64,000 nt of DNA from Sva-07 sp963793335 (GCA_963793335.1 CAWBZS010000027.1:69568-133567); one strand, 5' to 3'; positions 35,669 to 44,527 are shown, numbered from the stretch's first letter. The notes: generated by a model not told the origin, from the sequence alone. Numbers and translations are program-made.

Positions 35669-37210
35669 TCAGTTGAACGGTACGACGCGGACGTCGAACG
35701 CCTCTTGACCGTTGCGACCTTCGCGGACGTCGTACGCGACCCGCGCACCGTTGTCGAGCGTCTTGAAGCCGTCGTTCAGAATGGCCGAGAAGTGCACGAA
35801 CAGGTCCTTGCCGCCGTCGTCGGGGGTGATGAATCCGTACCCGCGACCCGAGTTGAAGAACTTCACCGATCCGTCGGCGTCGCCTGCGTCACCGGTGGGA
35901 GTCGGACGGCTCGCATCACGCTTCGCGGGCGCGGACGACTCGATGGGAGCGTCGGTGCGAGCGATGCGTGTGATGCGATGCTCGCTGTCGACGCGCTCGG
36001 TGCGCGCTGTCTGGGTGGTCTCCGGGGCCGCGTGGATCACGAGCTCGTGCACCGCTGCCTTGGTGACGGGCTCGCTGATGCCAATGCCGCGCTGCAGCTT
36101 GAGGGCGTCCTTCTTCTGGCTCTGATCGAGCAACGACACCACGGTGCCGGTGGCGCCGGCGCGAGCGGTACGGCCCGAGCGGTGCAGGTAGGTCGAGTCC
36201 TCGGCGGGCGGGTCGTAGTGGACGACGGCGTTGACACCGTTGACGTGGATGCCGCGAGCGGCGACGTCGGTCGCGATCAACGCTGATGCGTGACCCTTCT
36301 TGAATGCTGCGAGGGCGCGATCGCGCTGGCCCTGGCTGCGGCCGCCGTGGATCGGTTCGGCCTTGACACCGTTGCGGCCGAGCTGCTTGGCGAGGCGGTC
36401 GGCACCGTGGCGCGTGCGGGTGAACACGATCGTCGACCCGAGACGCTCGATGACCTCGGCCGTGGTGGCAACACGAGCTTCACGGTCGACCACCCAGAAG
36501 TGGTGCTTGGCGGCGTGCACGTCGGGGCCCTTCGGACCGACCTCGTGGCGCACCGGGTCGTGCTGGAAGTCGGCGACCAACTTGGCGACCGGGCCGTCGA
36601 GCGTGGCGGAGAACAGCAGCACCTGGCGATCGTTCGCGGTCTGCTCGACGATGCGACGGACCGCGGGCAGGAAGCCCATGTCGGCCATCTGATCGGCCTC
36701 GTCGATCACCACGGTGGTGACGTCACGCAGATTGATCGCTCGCATCTGCATCAGGTCCTCGAGGCGGCCAGGACAGGCGACCACGAGTTCGACGCCACGG
36801 TCGAGTGCCTTGCGTTGGCCACCGTAGCCGACGCCGCCGTAGATCGACGCGGCATCGTGGCCGGCGGCCTTCGCGAACGGGGTGAGCTCAGCCATGATCT
36901 GCTCGGCGAGCTCGCGGGTGGGGGCGAGCACGAGCGCAACGGGGCGCTTCGGGCGGGCGTCGGTGAGACCGGCCACGAGCGGAAGCCCAAATCCAAGGGT
37001 CTTGCCGGAGCCCGTTGGGGCGCGGCCGGCGACGTCGCGTCCGGCCAGTGCGTCGGGGATGACCGCAGCCTGGATGGGGAATGCGTTGTGCTTGCCCTGA
37101 CTCTCGAGGCGGTGCACGATGGCCTCGGGCAAACCGAGATCGCGGAAGGCAACGGCTGCATCAGCAGCGTCGTGGGACGTGGCGCGTGGCGCGTCGTCGA
37201 TGATCGTCAT
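35669..37210 (-). CDS. DEAD-box RNA helicase fused to a C-terminal cold-shock domain
   Basis: The 513-residue protein has all helicase motifs: APTGSGKT (near residue 63), PTRELA, DEAD, SAT, the FTRTRHGAD block and HRSGRTARAG. After a Ser/Thr/Asp-rich linker (residues 395-440), the last 70 residues form a cold-shock domain with GSVKFFNSGRGYGFITPDDGGKDLFVHFSAI, including RNP1- and RNP2-like strands. The pairing of a helicase with its own single-strand nucleic acid clamp on one chain suggests a role in unwinding structured RNA in the cold or in ribosome assembly. ATG 37210 has GAGGAG about 9 nt upstream. Confidence 0.93.
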   Translation of the reverse strand: MTIIDDAPRATSHDAADAAVAFRDLGLPEAIVHRLESQGKHNAFPIQAAVIPDALAGRDVAGRAPTGSGKTLGFGLPLVAGLTDARPKRPVALVLAPTRELAEQIMAELTPFAKAAGHDAASIYGGVGYGGQRKALDRGVELVVACPGRLEDLMQMRAINLRDVTTVVIDEADQMADMGFLPAVRRIVEQTANDRQVLLFSATLDGPVAKLVADFQHDPVRHEVGPKGPDVHAAKHHFWVVDREARVATTAEVIERLGSTIVFTRTRHGADRLAKQLGRNGVKAEPIHGGRSQGQRDRALAAFKKGHASALIATDVAARGIHVNGVNAVVHYDPPAEDSTYLHRSGRTARAGATGTVVSLLDQSQKKDALKLQRGIGISEPVTKAAVHELVIHAAPETTQTARTERVDSEHRITRIARTDAPIESSAPAKRDASRPTPTGDAGDADGSVKFFNSGRGYGFITPDDGGKDLFVHFSAILNDGFKTLDNGARVAYDVREGRNGQEAFDVRVVPFN

Positions 37211-37350
37211 TGGGGGGACTCCTCGTATGTAGCTCAACAGCGCAAGACCGGAGCAACAAAGAATCCGAATGCGCTCACCAGCCGTATCTCGACCAGTGCC
37301 AACCCACGACACTATCGGTGGGTGCGGCCGTTCCACTGTGACGCCCGCCC
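37211..37350 (-). promoter_or_regulatory. Probable 5' leader and promoter of the helicase gene
   Basis: This AT-richer gap holds the GAGGAG ribosome binding site of the helicase and, about 100 nt upstream of its ATG, a GATAGTGT sequence (minus strand, near 37312-37319) that could be a -10 element. Unlike most neighbours this gene would then have a long leader. I see no known riboswitch. Confidence 0.35.
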
Positions 37351-37417
37351 AACGCCCCCCGAGCCCGGGTCTCGCGGAACCTTGGTGGTTCCCGGAGACC
37401 CGGGCTCGGGGGGCGTT
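37351..37417 (-). terminator. Long inverted repeat after the SDR gene
   Basis: The left arm 37351-37381 and right arm 37387-37417 (31 bases each, two mismatches) are separated by TTGGT. It begins 3 nt after the stop of the minus-strand SDR gene and has no T-run, as is usual for actinobacterial hairpin terminators. Confidence 0.75.
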
Positions 37418-37419
37418 GA

Positions 37420-38268
37420 TCAGTCGGAGGGTGGGCCGGGCGGGGCGAGCTGATCGCCGAAGACCATCTCCATCACGCCGTGAAGGTTGGGTCCGCGCCG
37501 CAGGTGATGACCGCCGTCGGCGCTGATACACATGCCGGTGATCCACGAACTCTCCGGCCCGGCGAGGAACCGGACGAGCGACGCGATGTCATCGGTGGTG
37601 CCGAGCCGATGCAGCGGCATCTGTTCGAGATAGTCGTCGACGATCTCCGGGCTGGTCGTGAGCCCAGCGGAGATGTCCGTCGGCACCAGACTCGGGCGCA
37701 CAGCGTTGGCGCGGATCCCGGACGAACCCAGCTCGTCGGCGACCTGCTGGACGAGCATCTCGAGGCCGGCTTTCGACACGTTGTACGGCGTCATGTACCG
37801 GTGCGTCGACACCGCAGCGATCGAGGACATCGCCACGATCGACCCGCCGCCATTCGCTGCGAGATAGGGCACCGTGTGTTTCATCGTGAGGAACGCACCG
37901 GTGAGGTTGGTGGCGAGCACCGAGTTCCAGTCGTCGAGCGTGGTGAGGTGAAACGGACCAGCAGATCCGGTACCGGCGTTCGCAACGACGATGCGCAGTT
38001 GCCCGAACGCCGCCGCTTCGGCGCACGCCGCCTCGACGCTCGGCTCGTCGGCGACGTCGCATTCAACCGTGGCCACCCGAGCCCCTGTGAACTCGGCTCG
38101 GAGGGCATCGGCCGAGGCGGCCAGGCGCTCGGCGTTGCGAGCAGCGAGCACCACCGAAGCACCGTCGACCACCAGCGCTTTCGCGCACGCCAACCCGATC
38201 CCCGATCCCCCACCGGTGATCAATGCGGTGTGCCCTGCGAGCGATGCGGACGCCGTGTCGTTCGTCAT
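37420..38268 (-). CDS. Short-chain dehydrogenase/reductase
   Basis: This 282-residue NAD(P)-dependent oxidoreductase has the cofactor motif TGGGSGIG near residue 20, ECDVAD, NAGTGSAG near residue 95, and the catalytic Ser and Y-x3-K in SSIAAVSTHRYMTPYNVSK near residue 155. The C-terminal GMCISADGGHHLRRG is usual for classical SDRs. Its substrate is unknown; the divergent CoA-transferase suggests acyl-CoA or hydroxy-acid metabolism. ATG 38268 follows CACACT by 6 nt, a possible weak -10. Confidence 0.9.
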   Translation of the reverse strand: MTNDTASASLAGHTALITGGGSGIGLACAKALVVDGASVVLAARNAERLAASADALRAEFTGARVATVECDVADEPSVEAACAEAAAFGQLRIVVANAGTGSAGPFHLTTLDDWNSVLATNLTGAFLTMKHTVPYLAANGGGSIVAMSSIAAVSTHRYMTPYNVSKAGLEMLVQQVADELGSSGIRANAVRPSLVPTDISAGLTTSPEIVDDYLEQMPLHRLGTTDDIASLVRFLAGPESSWITGMCISADGGHHLRRGPNLHGVMEMVFGDQLAPPGPPSD

Positions 38269-38343
38269 CGGCCCAGTGTGGCGCAGCACCCGCCACGACC
38301 TCGGGTCCGACCGGGGCGGGGTCGGGGAGGACCGTCGACCAAG

Positions 38344-39603
38344 ATGGACGGCGTGACACAGACCTCTGACCCGGTGCCGACTCCAGCTGCTCGACCGCTG
38401 TCCGGTGTTCGAGTGCTCGATCTCAGCCGGGTGCTGTCGGGGCCGCACTGCACCCGGATGCTCGCTGACATGGGTGCCGACGTGATCAAGATCGAGCCGC
38501 CTGCAGGCGATCTCACTCGGTTCGCGACCCCACGCCGCAACGGACTGTCGAGCTACTTCGTCCAGCAGAACGTCGGCAAACAGAATCTCTCGATCGACCT
38601 GGCGACGCCAGAGGGGACCGACATTGTGCTCGGGTTGATCGAGCACGCCGACGTCCTCGTCGAGAACTACCGACCAGGCGTGATGGCCCGACTCGGGCTC
38701 GACGCCGAGACCGCGCTCGCTCGCAACCCGCGGCTGATCTACGCGTCGATTTCGGGGTACGGCCAGACCGGACCGTGGGTCACACGGCGTGCGTATGCCC
38801 CCGTCGTCGAAGCGGAGGCGGGGATCGTCGCATCACAGGGCAATGCCCGCGGAGGCGAGCTGGCCAAGGATCCGCACAGCCACGCCGACGTCTACACCGC
38901 CGTCGAGACCGCTTCGGCGATCCTGGCGGCGCTGTACCAGCGCGAGCACACCGGCGAGGGCCAGTGGATCGACGTGTCGATGGCCGAGACGATGCTCTAC
39001 GTCAACGAGCATCTCCACGATGCACTGTGGGACGGCCACGACGACCCGCAGTGGATCCGCAGCTTCCGGCCCGGCGACTACCTCGTGCTCACCGTCGCCA
39101 ACGGCGAATCGCTCGTGGTCAGCGGCCACCCAGCCGAGCGAGGCACGTTCGACTACTTCATCGCCGCGATGGATCGTCGAGACCTGGCGGAAGATCCACG
39201 TTTCGTCGACGTCGCATCCAGGCTCACCAATTTCGACGCGCTGTCTGCCATCATCCGCGAGTTCGCCAGTTCGGTACCCGACGCGGCGGCGTTCGAGGAA
39301 CAATTCTCCAAGCACCAACTGGCCGTCGGCCGAGTACGTCAGCCCGGCGAACTGACCGACACCGAGTGGGCCGACGAACGCCATGCCGTCGCCGACGTCG
39401 ACGACCGGGGCGGCGGTGCGATCCGCGTCCCGAACGTGCCCTGGCGATTCGGTTCGTCGCCCGATGTCGGCGTGTCCGGTGTGCCGAAGTACCGGGGCGA
39501 GGACAACCGAACGATCCTCGCCGATCTGCTCGGCTACGACGACGAGCACCTCGATCGGCTGGAGGCCGGCGGTGTGTTGTCGAGCCGGGTGCCCGAGCGC
39601 TGA
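38344..39603 (+). CDS. Class III (CaiB/BaiF) acyl-CoA transferase
   Basis: This 419-residue protein has the family III features LSGVRVLDLSRVLSGPHCTRMLADMGADVIKIEPPAGD at the N-terminus, VENYRPGVMARLGLD near residue 100 and the catalytic aspartate region HADVYTAVETASAILAALY near residue 180. Such enzymes swap CoA between carboxylic acids or racemise branched acyl-CoAs. Two starts are possible, ATG 38344 and GTG 38353; both give a complete protein. Its divergence from the SDR gene by 75 bp suggests a shared pathway. Confidence 0.91.
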   Translation: MDGVTQTSDPVPTPAARPLSGVRVLDLSRVLSGPHCTRMLADMGADVIKIEPPAGDLTRFATPRRNGLSSYFVQQNVGKQNLSIDLATPEGTDIVLGLIEHADVLVENYRPGVMARLGLDAETALARNPRLIYASISGYGQTGPWVTRRAYAPVVEAEAGIVASQGNARGGELAKDPHSHADVYTAVETASAILAALYQREHTGEGQWIDVSMAETMLYVNEHLHDALWDGHDDPQWIRSFRPGDYLVLTVANGESLVVSGHPAERGTFDYFIAAMDRRDLAEDPRFVDVASRLTNFDALSAIIREFASSVPDAAAFEEQFSKHQLAVGRVRQPGELTDTEWADERHAVADVDDRGGGAIRVPNVPWRFGSSPDVGVSGVPKYRGEDNRTILADLLGYDDEHLDRLEAGGVLSSRVPER

Positions 39604-39614
39604 TCGGCAACTCG

Positions 39615-40526
39615 ATGACACTCGGGTTCCCGGTTGCGCCGATGAAGGCGACCATGGGTTCGACGAGCGCGATACCCGACGGCGACGACTGGGCGTTCGA
39701 GATCAAGTGGGACGGCTACCGCACGATTGTCCACATCGCCGACGGTCGGGTGCGCCTGCAGAGCACTGCGGGCCATGACGTCACCGATCGGTGGCCGGAG
39801 TTCGCCGGGATGGCGTCGGCGTTGAATGCCGAGTCGGCGATCCTCGACGGCGAGCTGATCGTGTTCGATGACGACGGCCATCCGAGCTTCGAGCTCACCC
39901 AACGCAGTGGCGTCGGTTCTGATCGCCAAGCGGTGATCCAGTGCTTCGACGTCCTCCACGTCGACGGCACGGACACGATCGCGCTGCCGTATCTGGACCG
40001 GCGGCGCCTGCTCGACCAACTCGTCGAACCGGGCGACAACTGGACGGTGCCGTCGTTCAGCGTCGGTACGGGTGCAGCGCTGCTTGCCGCCACCGCCGAG
40101 CAGGGTCTCGAAGGAGTGATCGCCAAGCGAGTCGACTCCCGCTACCGGCCGGGAGCGCGATCGAAGGAGTGGCGCAAGCTCAAGAACCGCAGGACGGTCG
40201 AGCTGACGATCGGCGGTTTCACCGCTGGTGCCGGCAACCGCGCTTCGACGTTCGGCGCGCTCCTCGTGGGCAGGCGAGGCAACGACGGTGCGCTGCGCTT
40301 CGCCGGTGGCGTCGGCACCGGATTCGACCATCTTGCGCTGGAGGCGTTGAGCGACCAACTTCGGGCGGTCGCCGCCGATGCGTGTCCGTTCGACCCACCA
40401 CCCCCGCCGGCGGTCGCACACCGCGCCACCTGGGTCGAGCCGGTACTCCGCGCCGTCGTCGAGATCGCCGAATTCACCAACGACGGCCTCGTCCGCCATG
40501 CGAGCTTCGTGCGCCTCTCGAGCTGA
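39615..40526 (+). CDS. ATP-dependent DNA ligase, LigC-like
   Basis: This 303-residue enzyme has the adenylation motif FEIKWDGYRT (K-x-D-G) near residue 30, DGELIVF near residue 78, LEGVIAKR near 170 and SKEWRKLK near 190, followed by an OB-fold domain. It lacks the polymerase and nuclease domains of LigD, so it fits the LigC group of actinobacterial repair ligases. No Ku gene is adjacent. The start lies 11 nt after the CoA-transferase stop, so the two may be co-transcribed. Confidence 0.9.
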   Translation: MTLGFPVAPMKATMGSTSAIPDGDDWAFEIKWDGYRTIVHIADGRVRLQSTAGHDVTDRWPEFAGMASALNAESAILDGELIVFDDDGHPSFELTQRSGVGSDRQAVIQCFDVLHVDGTDTIALPYLDRRRLLDQLVEPGDNWTVPSFSVGTGAALLAATAEQGLEGVIAKRVDSRYRPGARSKEWRKLKNRRTVELTIGGFTAGAGNRASTFGALLVGRRGNDGALRFAGGVGTGFDHLALEALSDQLRAVAADACPFDPPPPPAVAHRATWVEPVLRAVVEIAEFTNDGLVRHASFVRLSS

Positions 40527-40652
40527 TCGCTCCCTCCCCGCCCCGGCGTCGCCCCGGTCCCCCATCCCGAGACGCTCGCGTCATGTCGTCGCGCACGGCA
40601 CGATCCGCGCGCAGGTTTCGATTTGGGGAGGTGGGGGCGCGAGAGTCAGGGG

Positions 40653-41822
40653 GTGATCGACCGGGCCGATGCCGAGCAACTGGACGCCGCCGACCCGTTG
40701 GCTGCCTGGCGGGACGAGTTCGTGATCCCGGATCCAGAGCTGATCTATCTCGACGGCAACTCGCTCGGCCGGACCCCGAAGCGCACCGTCGATGCGCTGC
40801 ATCGTGCCGTCGATCAGTGGTCGGGCGACCTGATCACCTCCTGGTGGAGCCACGACTGGCTGAATCTCGCGCTGACCGTCGGTGACGAACTTGCGCCGTT
40901 GCTCGGCGCAGCGACCGGCGACGTCGCCGTCCACGAGTCGACGACCGTCGGCCTCTTCCAGCAGGTCAACGTTGCGCTCGACCTCGAGCCCAACCGTCGG
41001 GTGATCGCCGTGGACGACACCGACTTCCCCACGGACCGCTACGTCGTCGAGGGAGTCGCGAGGACCCGGGCCTGCGCCGTCCGGCGCGGTCTCGACGATC
41101 TCGAAGGCGTCGACGTCGTGGTGCGCTCGCTGGTCGACTACCGCACCGCCGAGGTGGCCGATCTCGCCGGCGAGACCGCGCGAGCGGCGGCAGCCGGCGC
41201 CACGACGGTGTGGGACCTGTCGCATGCCGCCGGCGTGCTCGAACTCGATCTGATCGGTGCCGGCGTCGAGCTGGCTGTCGGCTGCACCTACAAGTACCTC
41301 AATGGCGGACCGGGAGCGCCGGCGTTCGTCTACGTCGCCGGGTCCATCCAGGACCGGCTGACGCAACCGATCTGGGGTTGGTTTGCGCAAGCCGACCAGT
41401 TCGCGATGGAGCGTCCGTTCGAGCCGCGAGCCGGCATCGGCCGGATGCTCAACGGCACCCCGCCGGTACTTGGGCTGACCGCCGCCCGCGAAGGCATTGC
41501 GCTCTCGAGAGCGGCCGGCATCGAGCCCATCGCGCGAAAGGCGGCGGCGCTCACCCACTTCGGTATCGACCTCGCCGATGAGTTCGGGCTGGAGAACGTG
41601 ACGCCACGCGAGCCGGCCCGACGCGGCGGCCATGTGTCCATCCGACACCCTGACGCACCTCGTCTGCACGACGAGCTCGGACGGCGCAAGGTCGTCATCG
41701 ACCGTCGCGACCCCGACATCCTCCGATTCGGGATGTCGCCGCTGACCACCCGCTACATCGACGTGTTCGACGCATTCGCTGCCCTCGCCGATCTGGCCGA
41801 GCTCCCCGAGTCATACCGTTGA
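40653..41822 (+). CDS. kynU: Kynureninase
   Basis: This 389-residue PLP enzyme cleaves kynurenine or 3-hydroxykynurenine to (hydroxy)anthranilate and alanine. IYLDGNSLGRTPKRT near residue 30, the aspartate in VWDLSHAAG and the PLP lysine in GCTYKYLNGGPGAPAF are typical. RMLNGTPPVLGL near residue 265 is also a family signature. I chose GTG 40653 (VIDRADAEQLDAADPL). The rest of the tryptophan degradation pathway is not in the window. Confidence 0.93.
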   Translation: MIDRADAEQLDAADPLAAWRDEFVIPDPELIYLDGNSLGRTPKRTVDALHRAVDQWSGDLITSWWSHDWLNLALTVGDELAPLLGAATGDVAVHESTTVGLFQQVNVALDLEPNRRVIAVDDTDFPTDRYVVEGVARTRACAVRRGLDDLEGVDVVVRSLVDYRTAEVADLAGETARAAAAGATTVWDLSHAAGVLELDLIGAGVELAVGCTYKYLNGGPGAPAFVYVAGSIQDRLTQPIWGWFAQADQFAMERPFEPRAGIGRMLNGTPPVLGLTAAREGIALSRAAGIEPIARKAAALTHFGIDLADEFGLENVTPREPARRGGHVSIRHPDAPRLHDELGRRKVVIDRRDPDILRFGMSPLTTRYIDVFDAFAALADLAELPESYR

Positions 41823-41903
41823 TTCGGCGGGAGGATTGGCCGAACGGCCCTGTTGCGAGGCCGGGGTCAGCGCGACTCTGAACCCGACCCGAAAGGAGTG
41901 CAC

Positions 41904-42674
41904 GTGTACCGCCATCACCGGCTTGCAGTGCTGTTCGTTCTCGGTCTGGCGTTCGCTGGGTGCAGCGACGACGAGACATCCTCGCCGACCACCGACCCGG
42001 CGACCTCGGCGGTGTCGACCACCTCGGCGAGCACGCCGACCACCACTGCCACCGCGACCACTGCGGCGACGGCGACGACCTCACCCACGCTCGCCCCCAC
42101 GACGTCCTCGGCACCCGACTCGGTCGGCGACCAGACGCTCGGGCTGTGGCCTCCTGGCGGAGCGGAGACGCCCGAGCAGGCGGTGCTCACCTTCGTCGAC
42201 GAGTTCTTCGACGTCGACCCGAACATCGGCGAATTCCGGGCCGGCGACGCCCGCAGCGGTGAGATCGACGTCCTCGGTCCAGAAGAAGCTGGCGGGGTGC
42301 GGGCCACCGCGTTCGTACGCCAGCTCGGTCCGGGCGATCGGTGGTACGTGATCGGCGCCGGCAGCGACGGCGTCCAGATCACGGAGCCGGCGACCGGTGC
42401 CTCGGTGGCACCCGGTCCGGTCGCGGTCGAAGGGTTCGGTCGTGGGTTCGAGTCGACGATCAACGTCCGTGCCCTGATCGTCGACGTCGACGCCACCGAA
42501 CTCGACTCGGCGATCGGTGCCGGCGGTCCATTCGGTGAACTCGAGCCCTTCGACGTGACGCTCGATCTCGCCGACGCACAGCCCGGCGACACCGTGGTCC
42601 TCATCGCTCGCGGCGATACCGGCCTGAGCGACGACCCCGGCGAATTCAGCACCATCGCCCTCACCGTCGAGTGA
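41904..42674 (+). CDS. Secreted lipoprotein with Gmad2-like domain
   Basis: This 256-residue protein has a lipoprotein signal (FVLGLAFAGC, Cys near residue 19) and a Thr/Ala/Ser-rich spacer to about residue 75, a likely cell-wall-spanning linker. A first domain runs from about 80 to 150. The C-terminal immunoglobulin-like domain begins VQITEPATGASVAPGPVAVEGFGRGFESTINVRAL and fits Gmad2. Such domains occur in actinobacterial and sporulation surface proteins of unknown function. GTG 41904 has AAAGGAG 5 nt upstream. Confidence 0.82.
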   Translation: MYRHHRLAVLFVLGLAFAGCSDDETSSPTTDPATSAVSTTSASTPTTTATATTAATATTSPTLAPTTSSAPDSVGDQTLGLWPPGGAETPEQAVLTFVDEFFDVDPNIGEFRAGDARSGEIDVLGPEEAGGVRATAFVRQLGPGDRWYVIGAGSDGVQITEPATGASVAPGPVAVEGFGRGFESTINVRALIVDVDATELDSAIGAGGPFGELEPFDVTLDLADAQPGDTVVLIARGDTGLSDDPGEFSTIALTVE

Positions 42675-42726
42675 GCCGAGTCGGACCGGGGATGTGGGCG
42701 AGCAGAGGTCGCGGCACACTGGGGGC

Positions 42727-43074
42727 ATGAGCGTCGTCAAGATCAATGCCATCACAATCCCCGAGGGCATGGGCCCGCAGCTCGAAGGTCGCTTCGCCGG
42801 ACGGGCGAAGATGGTCGAGCAGTTCGACGGGTTCGAGGACTTTCAGCTCCTCCGACCGACCGAGGGCGAGGACCGATACTTCGTCTACACACGCTGGGCC
42901 TCAGAGGCCCACTTCCAGGCGTGGATGGACAGCCAGGACTTCGCCCACGGCCACTCCAGCGGTCAGGCAGACGGGAACCAGCCTGCTGACGGCGAGCCCC
43001 CTCGCAAGCCGGTCGCGCAGGGCGCCGACCTGATGAGCTTCGAGGTCGTCGAACACGTCATCAAGGGAGCCTGA
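42727..43074 (+). CDS. MhuD-like heme-degrading monooxygenase
   Basis: This 115-residue ABM-fold protein matches the pattern of mycobacterial MhuD closely from my memory of that sequence: VVKINAI at the start (Asn at position 7), FQLLRP, RYFVYTRWAS, FQAW and a later AHGH with a candidate heme histidine. MhuD binds two hemes and opens them to mycobilin without releasing CO. A 20-residue Gly/Pro insertion before the last strand (GNQPADGEPPRKPVAQGAD) is longer than in MhuD. ATG 42727 follows CACACT by 6 nt. It suggests heme-iron use. Confidence 0.85.
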   Translation: MSVVKINAITIPEGMGPQLEGRFAGRAKMVEQFDGFEDFQLLRPTEGEDRYFVYTRWASEAHFQAWMDSQDFAHGHSSGQADGNQPADGEPPRKPVAQGADLMSFEVVEHVIKGA

Positions 43075-43077
43075 CGC

Positions 43078-43124
43078 TTCTCGTGAACTCGTGCGGGAAC
43101 AGTTCCGACACGAGTTCACGAGAA
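43078..43124 (+). terminator. Perfect inverted repeat after the heme oxygenase gene
   Basis: TTCTCGTGAACTCGTG (43078-43093) pairs perfectly with CACGAGTTCACGAGAA (43109-43124). The loop itself contains GGAAC/GTTCC. It starts 3 nt after the stop codon at 43074 and separates it from lysC. It has no T-run. Confidence 0.75.
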
Positions 43125-43153
43125 TGCAGCGGGGTCGGCGGCACCGAGGCTTG

Positions 43154-43159
43154 TAGCCT
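43154..43159 (+). promoter_or_regulatory. -10 box (TAGCCT) of lysC, leaderless
   Basis: TAGCCT ends 9 nt before the GTG at 43169, with no ribosome binding site between. Confidence 0.55.
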
Positions 43160-43168
43160 CCGAGTCTC

Positions 43169-44419
43169 GTGGCCCTGATTGTCCAGAAGTACGGCGGCAC
43201 CTCGGTAGCCGACCCTGATCGCATACGCGCGGTCGCCGACAACGTCGCCTTCACCAAGAAGCGCGGCAACGATGTGATCGTCGTGGTGTCCGCAATGGGC
43301 AAGGCCACCGACAATCTGATTGCGTTGGCCAACTCGGTGTCGACCATCCAACCCGGCCGCGAGATGGACATGCTGCTCACCACGGGCGAGCGCCAGACCG
43401 CTGCACTGATGACGATGGCACTGGCCGACCGCGGCATCGACGCCGTGAGCTTCACCGGCAGCCAGGTGGGGATCATCACCGACACCGCTCACCGCAAGGC
43501 AAAGATCATCGAGGTCAAGGGCGATCGGGTCCGCCAGGCAATGGCCGATGGCAAGGTCTGCGTGATCGCCGGATTCCAAGGGGTGAGCACCGACAAGGAG
43601 ATCACCACGATGGGCCGGGGCGCGAGCGATCTCACCGCGTCGGCCCTCGCTCAGGCCATGAACGCCGACGCGTGCGAGATCTACACCGACGTCACCGGTG
43701 TGTTCACTGCCGACCCGCGCATCGTGCCCCAGGCCCGCAAGCTCAACAAGGTCCACTTCGACGAGATGCTCGAAATGGCCGGTGCCGGATCGAAGGTGCT
43801 CGCCTTGCGCTCGGTCGAATTCGCCCGCAATCACGACGTTCCACTCCACGTCCGTTCCGCATTCACCTGGGAACCCGGCACGTGGGTCACCAACGAGGAG
43901 GCTTCGATGGAAGATCCGATCATCTCCGGTGTCGTCACCGACATGTCCGAAGCGAAAGTGACCGTGTTCGGCGTCCCCGACCGGCCCGGCATCTCCGCCG
44001 CGCTCTTCGAACCGCTCGCCGACGCCAACGTCAACGTCGACATGATCGTGCAGAACACCTCCACTCAGGGCACCACCGACATCAGCTTCACGATGCCGAT
44101 GGCGGACATGGGCGATGCCGAGCAAATCGTGTCGCGGGTCGCGAGCGAGATCGGTGCAACCGGCGTCTCGCACGACAACGACATCGCGAAGGTTTCGCTG
44201 GTCGGCGCCGGCATGAAGTCTGCACCTGGCATCGCGGCGAAGATGTTCCGTGTCCTCGCCGACGACGGCGTGAACATCCAGATGATCTCCACCTCCACGA
44301 TCCGGGTGTCGATCGTCTGTGCTGCCGGCGACATGGAACGCGCCGCACGGGCGCTGCACACGGCGTTCGGTCTGGACTCAGGCACCGACTACAGCGCCCC
44401 GCTCCCCGAACGAACGTGA
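43169..44419 (+). CDS. lysC: Aspartate kinase, alpha subunit
   Basis: This 416-residue enzyme phosphorylates aspartate, the first step towards lysine, threonine, methionine and diaminopimelate. KYGGTSVADPDRI at the start, TTGERQTAALM near residue 72 and GRGASDLTASALA near residue 150 form the kinase domain. Two ACT domains follow from about residue 265 (VTVFGVPDRPGISAALFEPLAD; VSLVGAGMKSAPGIAAKMF), the sites of feedback control by lysine and threonine in this group. The next pathway gene, asd, lies 2.3 kb downstream rather than directly after it. Confidence 0.96.
   Translation: MALIVQKYGGTSVADPDRIRAVADNVAFTKKRGNDVIVVVSAMGKATDNLIALANSVSTIQPGREMDMLLTTGERQTAALMTMALADRGIDAVSFTGSQVGIITDTAHRKAKIIEVKGDRVRQAMADGKVCVIAGFQGVSTDKEITTMGRGASDLTASALAQAMNADACEIYTDVTGVFTADPRIVPQARKLNKVHFDEMLEMAGAGSKVLALRSVEFARNHDVPLHVRSAFTWEPGTWVTNEEASMEDPIISGVVTDMSEAKVTVFGVPDRPGISAALFEPLADANVNVDMIVQNTSTQGTTDISFTMPMADMGDAEQIVSRVASEIGATGVSHDNDIAKVSLVGAGMKSAPGIAAKMFRVLADDGVNIQMISTSTIRVSIVCAAGDMERAARALHTAFGLDSGTDYSAPLPERT
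43895..43901 (+). promoter_or_regulatory. Internal ribosome binding site within lysC
   Basis: GAGGAGG precedes an in-frame ATG (43907) by 5 nt. The main lysC start has no such site. It is the expected signal for separate translation of a beta subunit. Confidence 0.6.
43907..44419 (+). CDS. Aspartate kinase beta subunit from an internal start
   Basis: This in-frame internal gene within lysC would give 170 residues, MEDPIISGVVTDMSEAKVTVFG onwards, made of the two ACT domains. In Corynebacterium glutamicum and Bacillus subtilis the regulatory beta subunit of aspartate kinase II is made this way, with a beta subunit of about the same size. The strong Shine-Dalgarno sequence at 43895-43901 supports it here. 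The internal product is inferred, not shown. Confidence 0.6.
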   Translation: MEDPIISGVVTDMSEAKVTVFGVPDRPGISAALFEPLADANVNVDMIVQNTSTQGTTDISFTMPMADMGDAEQIVSRVASEIGATGVSHDNDIAKVSLVGAGMKSAPGIAAKMFRVLADDGVNIQMISTSTIRVSIVCAAGDMERAARALHTAFGLDSGTDYSAPLPERT

Positions 44420-44527
44420 CCGCACCAGCCGGCGGCTGACGCCCCCGAGTGGTCCTCACTTGCGTCGGGCCCCGATCCGGAGCCGACGTGAACAACGCGC
44501 TCCCGTGTGCGATTGAATGGGATCCAC

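Noticed and set aside
40527..40652. C-rich and G-rich tracts before kynU as a terminator or riboswitch
   Set aside because: The pairing is imperfect and no known riboswitch core is seen; I treat it as an ordinary intergenic stretch holding the kynU start region.
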